Position numbers and translations under genes: made by a program. From assembly GCA_033060915.1 (NCBI GenBank), contig CM065386.1, forward strand, positions 8,161,501 to 8,225,500: a DNA stretch of 64,000 nucleotides, written 5' to 3'. Every line of letters starts with the position of its first letter. Position 1 is the first letter of the stretch. This stretch comes from Euryodendron excelsum. Lineage: Eukaryota > Streptophyta > Magnoliopsida > Ericales > Pentaphylacaceae. The notes under the pieces were generated by a model. That model was not told the origin of the DNA. It ran no database searches and was given only the letters and a program-made list of their open reading frames with translations. Shown one piece after another: positions 24,161 through 38,300 of the stretch.

Positions 24161-24254
24161 CAAATAAAATTAAACCAAGTTTTCTAATGATTTCCATAAC
24201 CAACTAATACTACCAAGTCAAACGTATGGGAAGCTCTCCAAAACCTACTATACT

Positions 24255-24435
24255 TAGAATTAGGAAAATGCTATTATTTTAAAAAAATAGTACAAAAACT
24301 CTTACTAGAATAATGTGACAGTGACAGTATTGTAATTAAGAACCATCATGATATGTGTTTATTTTTAAAGTGAATGACTCTTATTCAACTATATCATTTT
24401 GATGATAAATTCTGTATGAATTCTTCTTTTTGTAT
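24255..24435. mobile_element. AT-rich MITE-like element (GGATAATGCTATAC family)
   Basis: Left end TAGGAAAATGCTATTATTTT, right end TTTGTATAGTATTATCTTTA. These ends are roughly inverted copies. The interior has AATGTGACAGTGACAGTATTG. It lies next to a second copy at 24445 in the RLK promoter region. Confidence 0.5.
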
Positions 24436-24444
24436 AGTATTATC

Positions 24445-24625
24445 TTTAGAATTAGGATAATGCTATACAAACAAAAAAATTTATACAAAATGATGTGTCT
24501 TAATGATAGTTTTTTATTTCAAAACAACATGCATCATAATATTTTTAATTATAAAACTGTCATTACCACATCATTTTGTATGTAAATTTTGCATGAATTT
24601 TTTTTTATAAGAATAACATTTTCGT
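24445..24625. mobile_element. AT-rich MITE-like element (GGATAATGCTATAC family)
   Basis: Starts AGGATAATGCTATACAAACA and ends near TATAAGAATAACATTTTC. The interior has AATTATAAAACTGTCATTACC and CACATCATTTTGTATG. It is about 290 bp upstream of the RLK ATG. Confidence 0.5.
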
Positions 24626-24780
24626 TAGAACTAACTAGAGATGTTTGGTTCAATGCATAAAATTAAAACATATTATCAGAACTCCAAATTAATACCTAGT
24701 TAACAAATGGTCACGTTATTATATTAGGAATTTAAATAATTTAAAAACTACATAAAAATATATTGCAATTTATTTTGGGT

Positions 24781-24913
24781 TTAATTTAAAATTATAATGA
24801 TGTGGCTTTCAACATAAATATGGTTAGGTATCTCATTCCAACATCAACACTTGGGAGACATTTCTATATTTATATTTGAAGCTGTCTATAGACTCCATTA
24901 AGCACTTCCAAAC
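24781..24913 (+). promoter_or_regulatory. Proximal promoter and 5' leader of the RLK gene
   Basis: A TATA-like segment (CTATATTTATATTTG, about 24865-24879) lies about 40 bp before the ATG at 24914, so the leader would be very short or transcription may start further upstream. The region before it is AT-rich with two small MITE-like inserts (24255-24625). No other cis-element could be assigned. Confidence 0.35.
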
Positions 24914-27900
24914 ATGTTTCTCTCTCGTCTTCTTGCTTCACTACTTGTATTTGTTTACTTGGCTAGAGTCTTTGTAGCCGCTCGCCTGGTTGCCGACGAA
25001 GGTATAACGAGTAAATACTAAATATGCATACATGTATGTGTGTGTAAGAAAGATGATGATGATCTACACTATTTTCAAGCCTGTTTCTCTCCTTTATAAA
25101 TTTGCTCTTTAAATATGAAGATAACAACGGAGATGCAGTTTTTATAGTTTCATGTACGTATATGTTTGAAATGAAGAAGGTAGGGCCAATAATGAGAGTG
25201 CATTTGTTGAGTAGTGGAAGATACAGTTTTAGTGTGTTCTTTCGTCTTTCCAGTGGAAGCTTTGAAGCAGATTGCAAAGACGATCGGAAAGAGGGATTGG
25301 AATTTTAGCGTAGATCCATGCAGTGGTGAATCGGGTTGGTTCACCCAATATGCGACGAAAGATTTGACTAATGCAGTCAAATGTAACGACGGCTGCACCG
25401 CCAATAGCAGCAGTTGCCATGTCGTTAGTATGTAAGTCTCTCTCTCTCATAAAAAGTCCGTACGACTCTCTCTCTCTCTCTAAGCAAGGCTAGCGTCTAG
25501 TGACCTCTTCTTTGATAAGATTGTACTTTTAACCTTTTATGAAAACCAGTAAATTGTACGGGAATTGGTCCTGGGGATGAGCTTGTCATTCTCATCACTT
25601 AAGGCTTGGATTCGACTTTCAGTAATCCTTTGTTGATGTCTTTCATGGTTTCGTGATTCTGTGTGGGTTTTTAAGAGGTCTATGTCCTATTTCCTTTGTT
25701 TGCACGGGGTTAGTCTCACTGGAACTTCGGTTCCTTATACAGTGCTACGATACTCTAGCTCAAGGGGTGGGTGCTGCCATAGCCTAGTTACACCATTTCT
25801 CTAAATCAAGAAAAAAAAAAAAAGAAAGTAAAATTAGTAAAAAGCCACAAGTTACTTGAAATAAGTAAGATTATAATTAATCTAATGCAAACATTGGACG
25901 TGATAGATTAATGGAAATTTATGAGCGTTGATTTGATCGGGTGTCAAACTCTGAATAGTTAATTTTTAAACCTAGAACTAAACCAACTTAGGTGTACAAT
26001 CGAACCGATCCAACGTGAAAAAGTTTTGGATAGACTTAAGAGCATTATTGCTTTATATAAAACTTTTGGGTGTACATTGGAGCTGTTCCTTTCTTTTGTG
26101 CAATCCTACTCATAGCAGGAAACGTTAATATTCAATATAAATAACATTGTAAAAATAATCTTTATCTTTCATATAGTAACTAGGACTTTTCTAGAGTTAC
26201 ATCTTTTTGAAAATAAGCAAAGACACACACCCACTAAGCAAACCACAAATGATTCGAAATAAAGAGTTTACAACTTTAGAGTTGCATCTAGAACACAGAA
26301 AATACAAATAAGAAAGAAATAAATTAAAAAACTCATGTAAAGTTAGATTCGGAATGGTGTTTTGAAAATTTCCAAAATTTTGCTTGAAAACAATTCATTT
26401 TTTGGAAAATAAATTTAAATTATTCTCAAATTTTTAAGCATTCAAAATTCATTAAGAAAAAAAAATGATGTCAGAACCATGCAAATGATACTAAGCTTTT
26501 TATTTTCCTTTGTGATACATGCTCTTTGTAGTCCTAAAAAACTAATTTTATTTTTCTGTGATAATACAGAGTTCTTAAGCGACAGAATCTTTCCGATATA
26601 CTTCCACCAGAATTAGTGAGACTCCCTTACCTCCAAATTATGTAAGCAAGTCACCCCAACAATATTTTCATCCCTTCTATGCCCTCATCATTTTATTAAT
26701 TATTCATTTAATAACGTGAAAACAATGGTGGTTGATGACAGGCGGCTAGTCAGAATATGGTAGTAAAAGGAAGAAAAATTTGTTGTGAAAAACAAAATGT
26801 GCAAAAAAACTTTTTGGTGAATTTTTTCTCAGAAGTTTAAAAATTGTTTTCAAAATTTTGAAAAACGTTACCAAAATTGTTTTTGAAAACAAAAACCTAC
26901 TGTTCACTCATTTTATTGTCATTTTTGTAGTGACCTCGTCCGCAATTACCTCAAGGGTTCAATAATCCCTAAAGAATGGGGTTCCATGCAACATCTAGTT
27001 ACCATGTATGGAAACTCACTCCCTCTTCCTTCTCTCTATGTATGTATATATGTACATTTATATATATATATATATATGTAAGTTTTCTGCTGTTCTAGTA
27101 AGATTATGGTGTTTTCGCAGCTCTCTTGTTGGGAATGGGTTGACGGGTTCGATCCCGAAAGAGTTGGGAAACATCAGCACACTCAAAAAAATGTAAAATT
27201 CTAAAAAAACACCTGTTTGTTTCAGATTTCAATTTATGAAATTGCCTAAGCGTCGTGTGTTGTTAAGCATTTGATTTTAATTTCAATTTGACTGTGATGA
27301 TGTTCACAGAACCGTCGAGTTCAATCAGCTTTCGGGAGCTATTCCTCCGGAGCTTGGGAATCTTTCCGTCATAGAAGACTTGTGAGCCCCCTTTTATTTG
27401 TATAATGATTTGTATGTTCTAATATATATACACGGAGAATGTAAAACCCTTACGTCGTGAATAGTAATTGATTAAACTTATTTTGTTATTCAAGGCATTT
27501 TACCTCGAACTATTTTACTGGGGAGTTGCCCGGAAATCTTGCAAAACTGACCACATTGAAGGACTTGTAAGCTCAGTTTCATTTTGGTTTTCCCATTTAT
27601 ATTTGTTGCAGTAATTAATGTTTTGGCATTTTAACACCACTTATTTTTGGATATAACAAAATGTAGCCGGATTGGTGCTAACTACTTCACAGGAAAGATT
27701 CCCAATTTCATTGAGAATTGGACAAGTCTTACAAAATTGTATGACCTTAACCCTCTTTGATATGTCGATTGTTATTTAGTTATAAAAGTTCCTATGTTTG
27801 CTTATTCATTTTGGTAATTGCAGAGTCATTCAGGGAAGTGGTTTGGACGGGCCAATTCCTTCTGGCATTGTTCATTTGGAGAACATGACTGATTTGTCAG

Positions 27901-28218
27901 TAAACCCTCTTGTTTCTGTACTTTTAAATATTCCAAACAGAATGGCGCCTATGTTATGCTTATATTTTTTTTCCTTGTTGGATCCCCCTTAACCAGGCGA
28001 ATCACTGACTTGAATCGAAGTGAAGGGACATTTCCACCGCTTATGAATATGAAAAACCTGAGCACACTGTGAGTTGAATGATTCCGTCCAATACTATAAG
28101 ATATTGCAATTCAATTTGCAGTGACATGCAATGAATTGTGTTGCAGGATTTTGAGGAGTTGCAACATTACTGGACAGCTACCTGAATATCTTCGACAGCT
28201 ATCACAACTGAAAATCTT
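24914..28218 (+). other. RLK exons 1-11: signal peptide, N-cap and first nine LRRs
   Basis: Exon 1 encodes a hydrophobic leader ([20 protein letters not shown]). Exon 2 encodes the cap, with the family-typical pattern of WNFSVDPC followed by a CHVVS end. Exons 3-11 are each 72 nt (exon 4 is 75 nt), split in the same phase, and each encodes one 24-residue plant-type LRR such as [17 protein letters not shown]. One exon per LRR is typical of this subfamily. Introns here are short (about 75-1140 bp). The exception is intron 2, which carries a SINE-like insert. Confidence 0.93.
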
Positions 28219-29308
28219 GTCAGTAAATTTTTACCTTCTCCTTTTCTTTTCCACGTAATCTACTAAATTTTCTTTAATTATCCCTGCTTGTCTGTGGATC
28301 AGTTGTTTTTTGTTTTTGACTAGTTCTGGAGTTCAGTATTCAGTGTGTCTAAAATAATGTTTTGGCACTATTTTGATTATTTGACTGCTGGAGGAACCTC
28401 AAGTGCATGCACACGTGTTCTACTTCATGGAATGTCTAAGAGCCATACAAAAAATTAAATAAAAGAAAAGATCATTTGCAGTTTCAACTGGAACGATGAA
28501 ATTCACATATATATTTCTTTTAAGTTCAGCATTTGGTAAAGAAACTTAATAACCATGAAAAGACTGAAGGAAATGATAAGTCAATTATGTAGGTGGTGGA
28601 GACAGAAAACTGAAGCAATAAATCCCTACATTAGCAAGTAGAACTGACAACCCAAATAAAATGGCCTTTTTGCATTCATACGTCAGTTATTCATTTTGCT
28701 CTGGGAAATTCTCAAACGTCAGTTATATTTTTGCCGTGTTCCTACCATGTTGTGTCCTGTATTTTTTAAAAATCACCATGTCAGTCTGTATTGTGTCGTG
28801 TCTATGTCCATGCTTCTTAGGATATTTGGAACAATAAGTGGAGTTTTTTCTTTGAGTATAGTCACAGCAGTCTGGCTTCTCTACAACCTCTTGAGGCCTT
28901 AACTCATGGATTAGAAAGTAGTGTATTACATTATCTGAATCAGTTTGTGTGAGCACCCATGTGTGCATTTCTGTTTGCAAATATTTTTGATTAAATACTC
29001 TTTGCTATTGTACTTGATCTTGGTCCATATCTTCTTAATCATAGTCCATCATGTCTATTCTCATAATTTTGCATCCTTTTTTATTTATTTATTGTAATCT
29101 CCTCTTCTTCTTGTTTCAACCTTCTTCTTGTAGTGCCTTTAGACTTGACTCATACACTCATGTGTGATCGTTAGTTTTTGCTGCACTTGAGAAGCCATCT
29201 TGCCTGACCCTATTCATGTTGTCTTCTATTTCAGTTGTAGCCGTTTTCTTTCTGGACTTGCTACTATCTCTTGATAAAAATATTCAGAAAAACAAGTTTT
29301 TTTTTTTT

Positions 29309-29339
<31 letters not shown>

Positions 29340-32300
29340 GGGGTTGTTTGTTCTTTGAGTATAGCCACAGTAGTCTGCCTTCTTTACAACCCCTGAGGTC
29401 TTGACTGACTGGATTATAAAGTAGTGTATTGGAATATCTCCATCAGAGCTTGTGTGATCATTTATGTGCGTTTGCGTGTGCGTACTTGAGAGAGAATACA
29501 TAATGAATTACATCACATTAATGGCACGTTATTCTGCAAGACAGTAGCATGAGATATCAAGAACAGAGAGATGACATATTTGAGTGGCCACTCTGGCGTT
29601 AACTACTTAATGAGGGAACCTAAATTGACAGATACTTAGAACAATTCCAGTCTCCAAATGCATAGAATTGTATAGGCAAATTGGTGGCTGAGACTGATAC
29701 GATGATGGGAATCAATTCAAACTTACACAACTTTGTAGGATTTTGAATTCATCTGACGCTAAACAGCACCAAAGCAGGCACAACCTAAGTACACTTGGAT
29801 TATCAGAAGTATGCAAATCAGCACAACCAAGCTCAAAACAAAACACAACAAACCCTGAAGCCATTACATATGCCATCTAAAAGATCAGCAATGGAGCCAA
29901 CAGAGTACAAACTCGTCCCCAAGAAAAAAAGAAACAGCCAACTCAAAAAGACATGCTTCAAACTTGTGCTTCGGAAACCTTACCTCCTCAAACTTGCACT
30001 TACTTTGCTCTTCCAAAAGCGCCATTGAAAGCACAAAGGGGTTGCTAACTGTCCCATTAACGTATTGCCCTAGCCAACTTTCCAACATTCAATGAATTGA
30101 AACTCAACATAACCCAGTGCACACTAAAAATATAGAAAATAAGGCTTCATAACTATCCTATTAATAGTCTTGACTCTTGTCGGCTTCCTAACACATGCTA
30201 CACCATTGGCATCATTCAAAGTGGTTGTCTGTGACATTCAAGCATTCTTTAGAAGCATTTACTTAATTATGTGTGGATTACCCTAATCAAGGTGCTTAAG
30301 TGGCATAATTTCATCCTAATCACCTTCTTGCATTTTCATTTGCAATTAAACTTGATTAACTAACTTATGTAAGGATTAATTAGTGCTGATCAAGTGATTA
30401 AGTTCTCCTACTTAGTCATTAATGTGCTTACTAGAGTGACTTATAGGTGTGACACCTAGGTGTGTGCTTCACCAATAAGCTTTCTGTGTGTGTGTGTGCG
30501 CGCATGTGGATCCTAGGTTACAACATTATCAAAAGTAGTTGTCCATGCAAATGAGGCCATTTAGATGGCACACTAGAACACCAAATCCCTCTTTAAGCCA
30601 AACACCAAACGCCAAACACATGCTACACCAAATATCATTTTTTGTTTGTGAATGTCACATTCATATAAATAGCAAATAAAAATATGAAAAACTATATATT
30701 TTTTTTCATACTCACGCTGTGTCCGTATCCTCATTTTATTTTAAAATTCTTGTGTCCCGTGTCCATATTGGTACTCATGTCCGTGTTCATGCTTTTTTAG
30801 ATAGCCACCCCCGTGCCACTCCTCTGTAGCCCAATGAGTCCCAACCTTGAACCCAACTAACTCTAGCATAGAGAAGTCCACACTACCATTACTATCCTGG
30901 CCAACCCCAAGGAAGAACAGTCATCTACCTCTCCCACCTCACTACTCCCAACTTTGGCACCTCCCCAAACCTCTCCACCTTCCGAAAAAACCGTTACCTA
31001 ACATTTATTCCTCAACCCTAGCTCTAGGCAGTGGACGAACCCGTATATCGGTAGATGTTCCAAAGTCAACACTTATCCCAGAAAACCTCCCCCTTCATAA
31101 GAAAAACCTAAAAATAAGGATTCCACAAACTGGTTAACATACCTCGTGTCGACTATCGCTGAGGGCCTTCCGCCCCTTCACTCTGATGCTCTTGACTTTT
31201 GCTTGACTGCCCCTCTTCCCCCTATCTAAGCTGTCACTGAGGCTGAGAAAACTGAGACGAGCCCTTCTCCCTTAGACCATAAGAGCTAGGCTTATTCACA
31301 TGCGTGTCTAAGCCCAAATGCATTCCTTCCCCAGCCCCAAAAACTATGGGCCTTTTACTATTTTCTAGCTCACTATACCTACAAATGTTGGTCCAAGCTC
31401 AGCTCTCTGATCTTCCGTCCCCCAAACCAGTTGCACCTCTTTAGAAACACATGAATTGGGCCTCCAAAATCAATGCCCGACTCAATCTTTTCCCTCTCTG
31501 GCCCACTGCATGATGATTCGTGTCACCCCCATCCATGTAGATGTGCTTACTTCTCTCCTTCCAAACAGAAAAGATGGCCCAACACTCTTACACCTGCACC
31601 TAACCCGAAAACATCACACCATGTGGCTCCCTACTAACCTCCCTTGTGCAAAACAGTTGACCATCACTGTTTTTCAAAATTCTAACGTTCCCCCAAACCG
31701 GCCTTTATGTGGCCCCTAGCCTTTTCCAAACACTTTTCTGTTCTCACATCTGGCCTGCTGCAATCCATGTGTTATCGTCTTCCTAGTGACCGTTTCTTCC
31801 CTTTCCTCTGTAACATATTAGAGACTCCCTGAAAAGAGACCCTTGGCCTAGCCTTGGACCAAATCAAAATCTCGCATTCCCAGCCCCCAACTTTGATTAG
31901 CACCTTAGTCAAAAGATTGGATCCATTGCTTTTGTGATTCCTTATTCAACTGAGATGGCGACGTTTGGCCATATCTTTGTCAATCTTAACGAACCTACAA
32001 GTGCACTGAAAAGCCCATAGCTTTAATCCAAGTCATTCTTAGCTCCAATGGGGCATCGTACTCCCAGACCCTAAGAAGGATGGACACCAACAAGGATATG
32101 ACAGACGACAATTTTCAAAAAAAGAGGATACAGAGACAACGAGAATATGGTAAAAAATATTTATTTGTTATATATATTTTTGACTATGTTTATGAATGTA
32201 AAATCCACAAACCACCCAAAATATAGAAAAAAAAATTACACCAATTCCATATGAAAACACCATTTAATCCATAATTTAAACATTATTTAACATAAAATAT

Positions 32301-35300
32301 AATAAAAATAAGTTTACAATTTAAAAAATATTTTGTTTTTGTTTTATCATTAGATCCCAAGTTGTTTTTTCAAACTTGCAACGTGTTGGACTTGCGTGTC
32401 CGCCAAGTGTTTGAAGCGTGTCCGGATCTAAATAAATTGAAAAATAATAAGACATTTTGGACACATGTTCGACTTGTGTCGGGAAGTGCTGATATGGTTA
32501 CATCACATTCTTAGACGTGTCCGTGCTTCCTAGCCCAGATCAAATAAGAATCTTGTACTCCCTGCCTCACACTCCGATTAACACCTTGGCTTGCTTCTGA
32601 GTTTGACCCTTGCCCAATTGAGATGGCGACATTTGGTTATATTGTCGTCAGTCTCAATGAACCCATTGCAGTTTTGGGCAATACGCTGGAAAACTTTCAA
32701 ATCCCACAATGCCGCCGAAAATCCCATAGCTCTAAGCCAAATCATTCTCAGTAACAATGGGGACATTGTAACTTCCCCCACAAGCGACCACAAATCCAGA
32801 AGTAAGTCTCCCCCATCAAATGTCAATCTCCATTGTTGACTCCACTTGGTGTTGACCCCAACCGCTTAGCCCAATCTCACACCCCTTTACATCTACCATA
32901 GGTTAATCAGCCCCCCAAGCTGCCCTACAAAGCACCCGAACTAGAAATTTGAGGTTAACACTTAAAGAACCCAGGTCTACCTCTTCTCCTCTTTCTTGCC
33001 TTCACCACCTTCATACCATCCTCGGGCCACCCAGAGATCTGGGCTGCATCCAGAAAGGTCTTGAACTTTCCCCCACCCTTTTTCCCAGCCCCTGGGTCAA
33101 ACTCCACAAACCTCTACCTATTCATGAGGTACTGATAATCCACCAATCTGGTTCCCATTCTCAAACTGCCTAGAAGCTCAGTCGCACCTTGCTTCTGGCC
33201 AACCACTGGGTTTTGTAACCAAGCAAGAGACCTCAACCTCTCTCCACCATTTGCCATAGAGTTAGAAAGCTCGAAGGACTTCGTCTCTAGCTGGACAATC
33301 CTCCTTTACATAACATATATCAAAAATATTGCAAATTGCAGCGTTGGCTTTTGTCTCATATGTGGTGTGTGTACAATCGTCAAAAAGTGAACTTACATGT
33401 TCCAGTATATGTAGACTTATTCATGTCTTCTCATTTGGAACACAACTCTTCCCATGAAGATTCATATTTGTTGATTCTAGTTATGACCTTTTGTATGACT
33501 ATTCTTCTTTGTTGGAACTGTTGCAACTATATATATGGTGTCTTTTTGGATAACGAAATGGACATGCCTTTTCAGACAATGGGCACCATTTTAAATTCAT
33601 GCTTTTTCCCAACCATTATATCTTTTGCGTGTGAGGCCATTTTGGCAAAACTAATTTGGGTCAAATATTGTGAAGTATTTTACTTATTGACCCAACCCAA
33701 TCTGATCTGTCAATCATTATCACGCGGTCTAACACTTGACACACCTTAAAGTCCTTACAAACTCCTTAGATACGTCCTCTTCAGTGTCCTATAAATATGT
33801 TGCAGTCCTTCACTATCGACTTTGTCCGTCTGATCTCCAAGGCATTTAAATGCTACCGCTACACATCCCATCAAAGAATATGAAATTTCATTACTACATT
33901 TAATTATTTAAATTCATTTCCTTATACTAGATGGACTTGTTTCTAATCCCTCTCCCTCTCCATTCCTGTGTTTGTAGTTGATAGAACCGAGTAACTTCTT
34001 CAATTTCCTCTCCTTCAGCATACGGGACCTACTTCTCCTCACCTCCCCATTAACTTTGGTTGCCATCTCTCAATTAACTCAGAAACTTCATTACTGTCCT
34101 CAACCATTTAAAGTAAACGCCTGGAGATAATGTCATAGAATTATCATTGTCTTTCTTCTTAATGTCAGTGTTAATGCTAATATTACTACTATTTAGCAGT
34201 GCAAATTTCAATAGAAAAGTTCTTTTGCAGTGGAGACTCTTATGTTCTTTTTGCTTCCCTAAATGATTTTTCTTGCAGAGATCTCAGTTTTAACAAACTG
34301 AGTGGAGAAATTCCAAGCTACGATGGTCTATCAATGCTACAATTCATGTAAGCATACTGTCATTTTTTTATACCAAGAATGTAGGCAGGTATTTTATGGT
34401 AGCTGGGGTGTCGGCAATGCCAATCAACTGGCTAATATTTGCTCAGTGAACCTTGTTCAAAGTGAAGAACCAATCAAATGGGCAAAATCAAACAGAATCC
34501 ATGGTTGATCAACAAGACGATACAGATTAGCTTTTAAAGTCCTTAATTAATCTAATAAAGGCTAATGATGGCAGCAATGAGGTCTGAAGCCCAAGAGGGC
34601 TTTTATGCCTAAAGCCAAACATGACGTGGCCAAATCAAATGATATGGTTGAAGGCCAGCCAAATTCCTCTAATGGGTCAAGTTTGGGAGATGGCAAGACT
34701 TCTTCGAGGGCTTATGAATTCTGAGTTTTTGAGGCCGGTCCTTTTTAATAGATATGAGTCCAAAAAAGGCAATGCCTAGGCCATAGACATGTAGTAGTTG
34801 AGAACCATAGGGAGTGATGTTGAATACTAGAAACAAGGACAAGGGAATGTACTTCATGAAGGAGATGAGAGCTTTCCTCCATCAGAGAAGCAAGGATCAA
34901 AATTTTGTTTGGATGTGTTGTTTCGGTTACCTTGGAAAGGGAAATGCTTCAAACGTCAAGGAAATGGTAAAATTATTTGGAAAACACAAAAGAGTTTAAA
35001 AACAAAACTAAAACCTATCAACATGTAGGGTTGTAAAACAAACCAATCTACTCGAGCTTAGCTTATGTTTGGTTTGTTAAAAGCTCATTTGAGATCGGCT
35101 CGTTAGGTAAACAAGCCAAGATTATACACATTTTAAAGCTCGTAATTTTTTGAGCTCGACTCAATAAACTTATATACACTATAAAAACCAAGCTACATGG
35201 GCTCGGTTTGTTTAAAACTTGTTTTAGATAGGCAACCAAGCTACTCAAGTTCTACTCGAAAGTTAATCAAGTCAAGCTTGAACACATTATGAACCTCGTT

Positions 35301-38300
35301 AAGATTTTCCAACCAAGTTTCAGCAATCGACTCTTTGGCTTGGCTCGTTTACAGCCCCATCTAAATGCATGTGTAACCTAATTACTATATAATTAAATAT
35401 GTTTGAGTTCTACTAATCTATTCAAATAAGGCACAAGTGTGCAATTTGGTACTAAATGTTAGTACAAACCGAAAATCATGAAATTAAAATCAAACAAATT
35501 ATCAAACGCAAGTGTTTAAGATTCTGAATGTGCCTAGGGTTCCTACCAAACAAGATTGACAAATATATAGCAAATAATAATAAAACTGATTCATAATAAC
35601 CAAATGTCAAAGGGGTTCCAAGTGGTGCGGAGGTCATTTCGGTAACAGGATTACAGGGTCTTTTAATAAGGTTATGAATAACATTCAGCAAAGATCATAA
35701 TATAATCAATTTTGGTTTTGAGAGGGGTTTGCCACTGTAAGAACAAAAAAAATATTCTAGATTCTAAAAGTAATAAGAAAGAAAAAAGGAGGCATTTGTG
35801 GTAACAATTAAAGAGAATAAGTGGCTCAACAATTTTGTTGGCGGAGCCTGATATGTGTCAGATTAAACCAATTTTTTGGTTTGCTTGTGGAATTGGTTGG
35901 AATTTCGGTTCTCCACTAATGTTCCGTTTCATTTTCCTAGGAAACAGAAACTTGTCGGTCATTTCGATGGAAGTGAAATGAAATTTTGTTCCTTGCAGAG
36001 AAGCCATGTGACCTTGGGAGGAACACACGAAGAAAAAAAAAATGAATTTATAAAAAACACACATACCCACCCAGTGATACAAAAGAAAGAGGTACAAGAT
36101 CATTCACTTAGTCCATACACTTGGTTTGCTGTCCTTGAAAGGAAATGAAAGGTGTGCCAGAATATGAGAACCTCTATACCAAGTGCCTATTCACTTCTGG
36201 CCCATAAGGAAGCACAAAGGGCCCATGGGCATCTTGAAAAGCTTTCTAGAAACTCTTATGCAAAAAGCGGCAAAGAAATGCAGAACACATGCAAAATATT
36301 ATCCTGCCTCTATAACAAGTGGAAAGCTGCAGATATTTCCTGCCTCAACAGGAACTTGAAAGATGAATCTAAGATTGTAATTGAGTTTTTCTTTTTGTAT
36401 TCCTTCCATGGGAAAGGTAAATAGTCCCTTCAGGTGACTATATAATAGGAAACAGGTACTTCAATTTTGGATGTCTTAAACCTCAATTGTTTATATACCA
36501 GTAAAAGGAGTTTGAGGGTAGTCTCTCACTTGTTCCTTTTCTTTATTGTTGATAGTCCATCAAATTAGTGGTAGTTAAATTTTAATTGGACAGGCAGCAG
36601 TGCCAATTTAAAAATAATGAACTCCTTATTTAAAGCAGTGGATGCATTTTACAATGCTTAAAAATCTTACTAGCACCATGTTTACAGATATTTCTGATGA
36701 CACTCTGATGCTCAATAGCACAGCAAATTACTTAATCCTACTGAACTGATGACATTGATTTTGTTCAGGTATCTTACAGGAAATTTGCTAACTGGATCTG
36801 TGCCTGGTTGGATACTAAATAAAAACTTGTAACTTTCTCTTCCAAATGCTCTGTATAGTTAAGTACTGTCAATTCTATGCTTTGGTTTGCTCCATCCATT
36901 AGATTGTGAATCATCAATGCACCTATATAATTGTTTTTCTCCCCCAAATGCTCTGTATAGTTAATACTGTCAATTGTATGCTTTTGTTTGGTCCATCCAT
37001 TGGCTTGTGGATCATCAATGCATCTATATTATTGTCGTTCTATCTTTTTTAGTTCTCCTCCTGTGAATTTAAAAGTCTTGTTGTACCTTAGCTTGAAAGC
37101 AAAAAGAACTCATTCTTGTGAGTTGGACTTCTGTCTTCTTGGTATTCCCTATTGCCTCGATAGAGTAATTTCAGGAATACTATATTTAATCCACAAGAGG
37201 GATTTAATTTCTAAGGCCAGTTTGGCATAGTTACCAACTTTATGGGTCTTGGGATGTTGGTTGAACAACTGTATCTCGAGATTGGTTGGAAGAAGACTGT
37301 TGACCTTTGGTCATTTTTGGAACAATGAAATGGACATTCCTATCCAAATTATTCTGGAACTTGGTAAATAAGTATTGAGCTTGTAAGATCCTAGGTTTAT
37401 TCGCTAAATCCGTCAGACAAAAATTTTGTAATATCTTTAGATGTTTAGGTGGTTGCATTGTTAAATTGGCTTGGACATTCAAACAAATACCAAGGAGTGT
37501 TTGAATGCCCGGAAGAAGCTTCAACAGGTCCAATTCGAAACAGTAGGTTAGCGCTGCCTTGGCGCCGCCACGAAGTCAGGACAGAAACTGGTGATGCCTT
37601 GGCGCTTCCGTGGTGCTGCCGCGAGCTCAAGCCAGTAGCTTGACGCTCCCTGGGCGCTGCGGCCACTATCGGAAAGTTATTTTGGAAACTTTCCTTTTCA
37701 GCTGCAATTGTCTCTCAACTCTTGTATGAGGCTAAACTTGATTTCTAAAAGGGCTGGAGACCTTGAAACATATTCTTAACATCTTTGATAGCTCAAAAGA
37801 AACCCTAGCAGTTGATGGTTCTTCCTTAGCAAGACGAAGAAGTTCAAATCTTTGAAGAAACAAAAAGGCTAGTCTTGGCAGTGCATCAAGACATCGATTC
37901 ATGGCGTGGGTTCGCAGTGGTTCAAGCACGGGAGAGCACTGAATTGCAGTGCATGCAAGTAAGTTCAATACAAAGATTCATGGATTTCGAGTTGGTACAA
38001 TTATAAGTTGTTCTTGTGAACTGTTTGATTGATTATAGTACTTGGAGTTTGGGTTAGACTAGGTCCTGTAGTTTTTTTCGGGTTTGGGTTTCTACGCAAA
38101 AATCGTGTGATTGTACGTTGCTTTATTATTCTTGCAAGTGATGGTGTTTAGTATGTGATTGATTGGAGTGTTTAACAAGGTTAATCAAACACAACTTTAA
38201 GTGAAGTAAATCCATGTAGTTCGGAAATGTCAATTGGTATTAGAGTAGGACACTCAAAAATATTTTTATTTTTAAAGATTGAGGTCCTGATTATCTGAAT

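Noticed and set aside
27008..27196. ORFs starting with short intron-derived leaders before LRR exons, also 27798-27992
   Set aside because: These are read-through of introns into real RLK exons. The true exons start at the AG acceptors.
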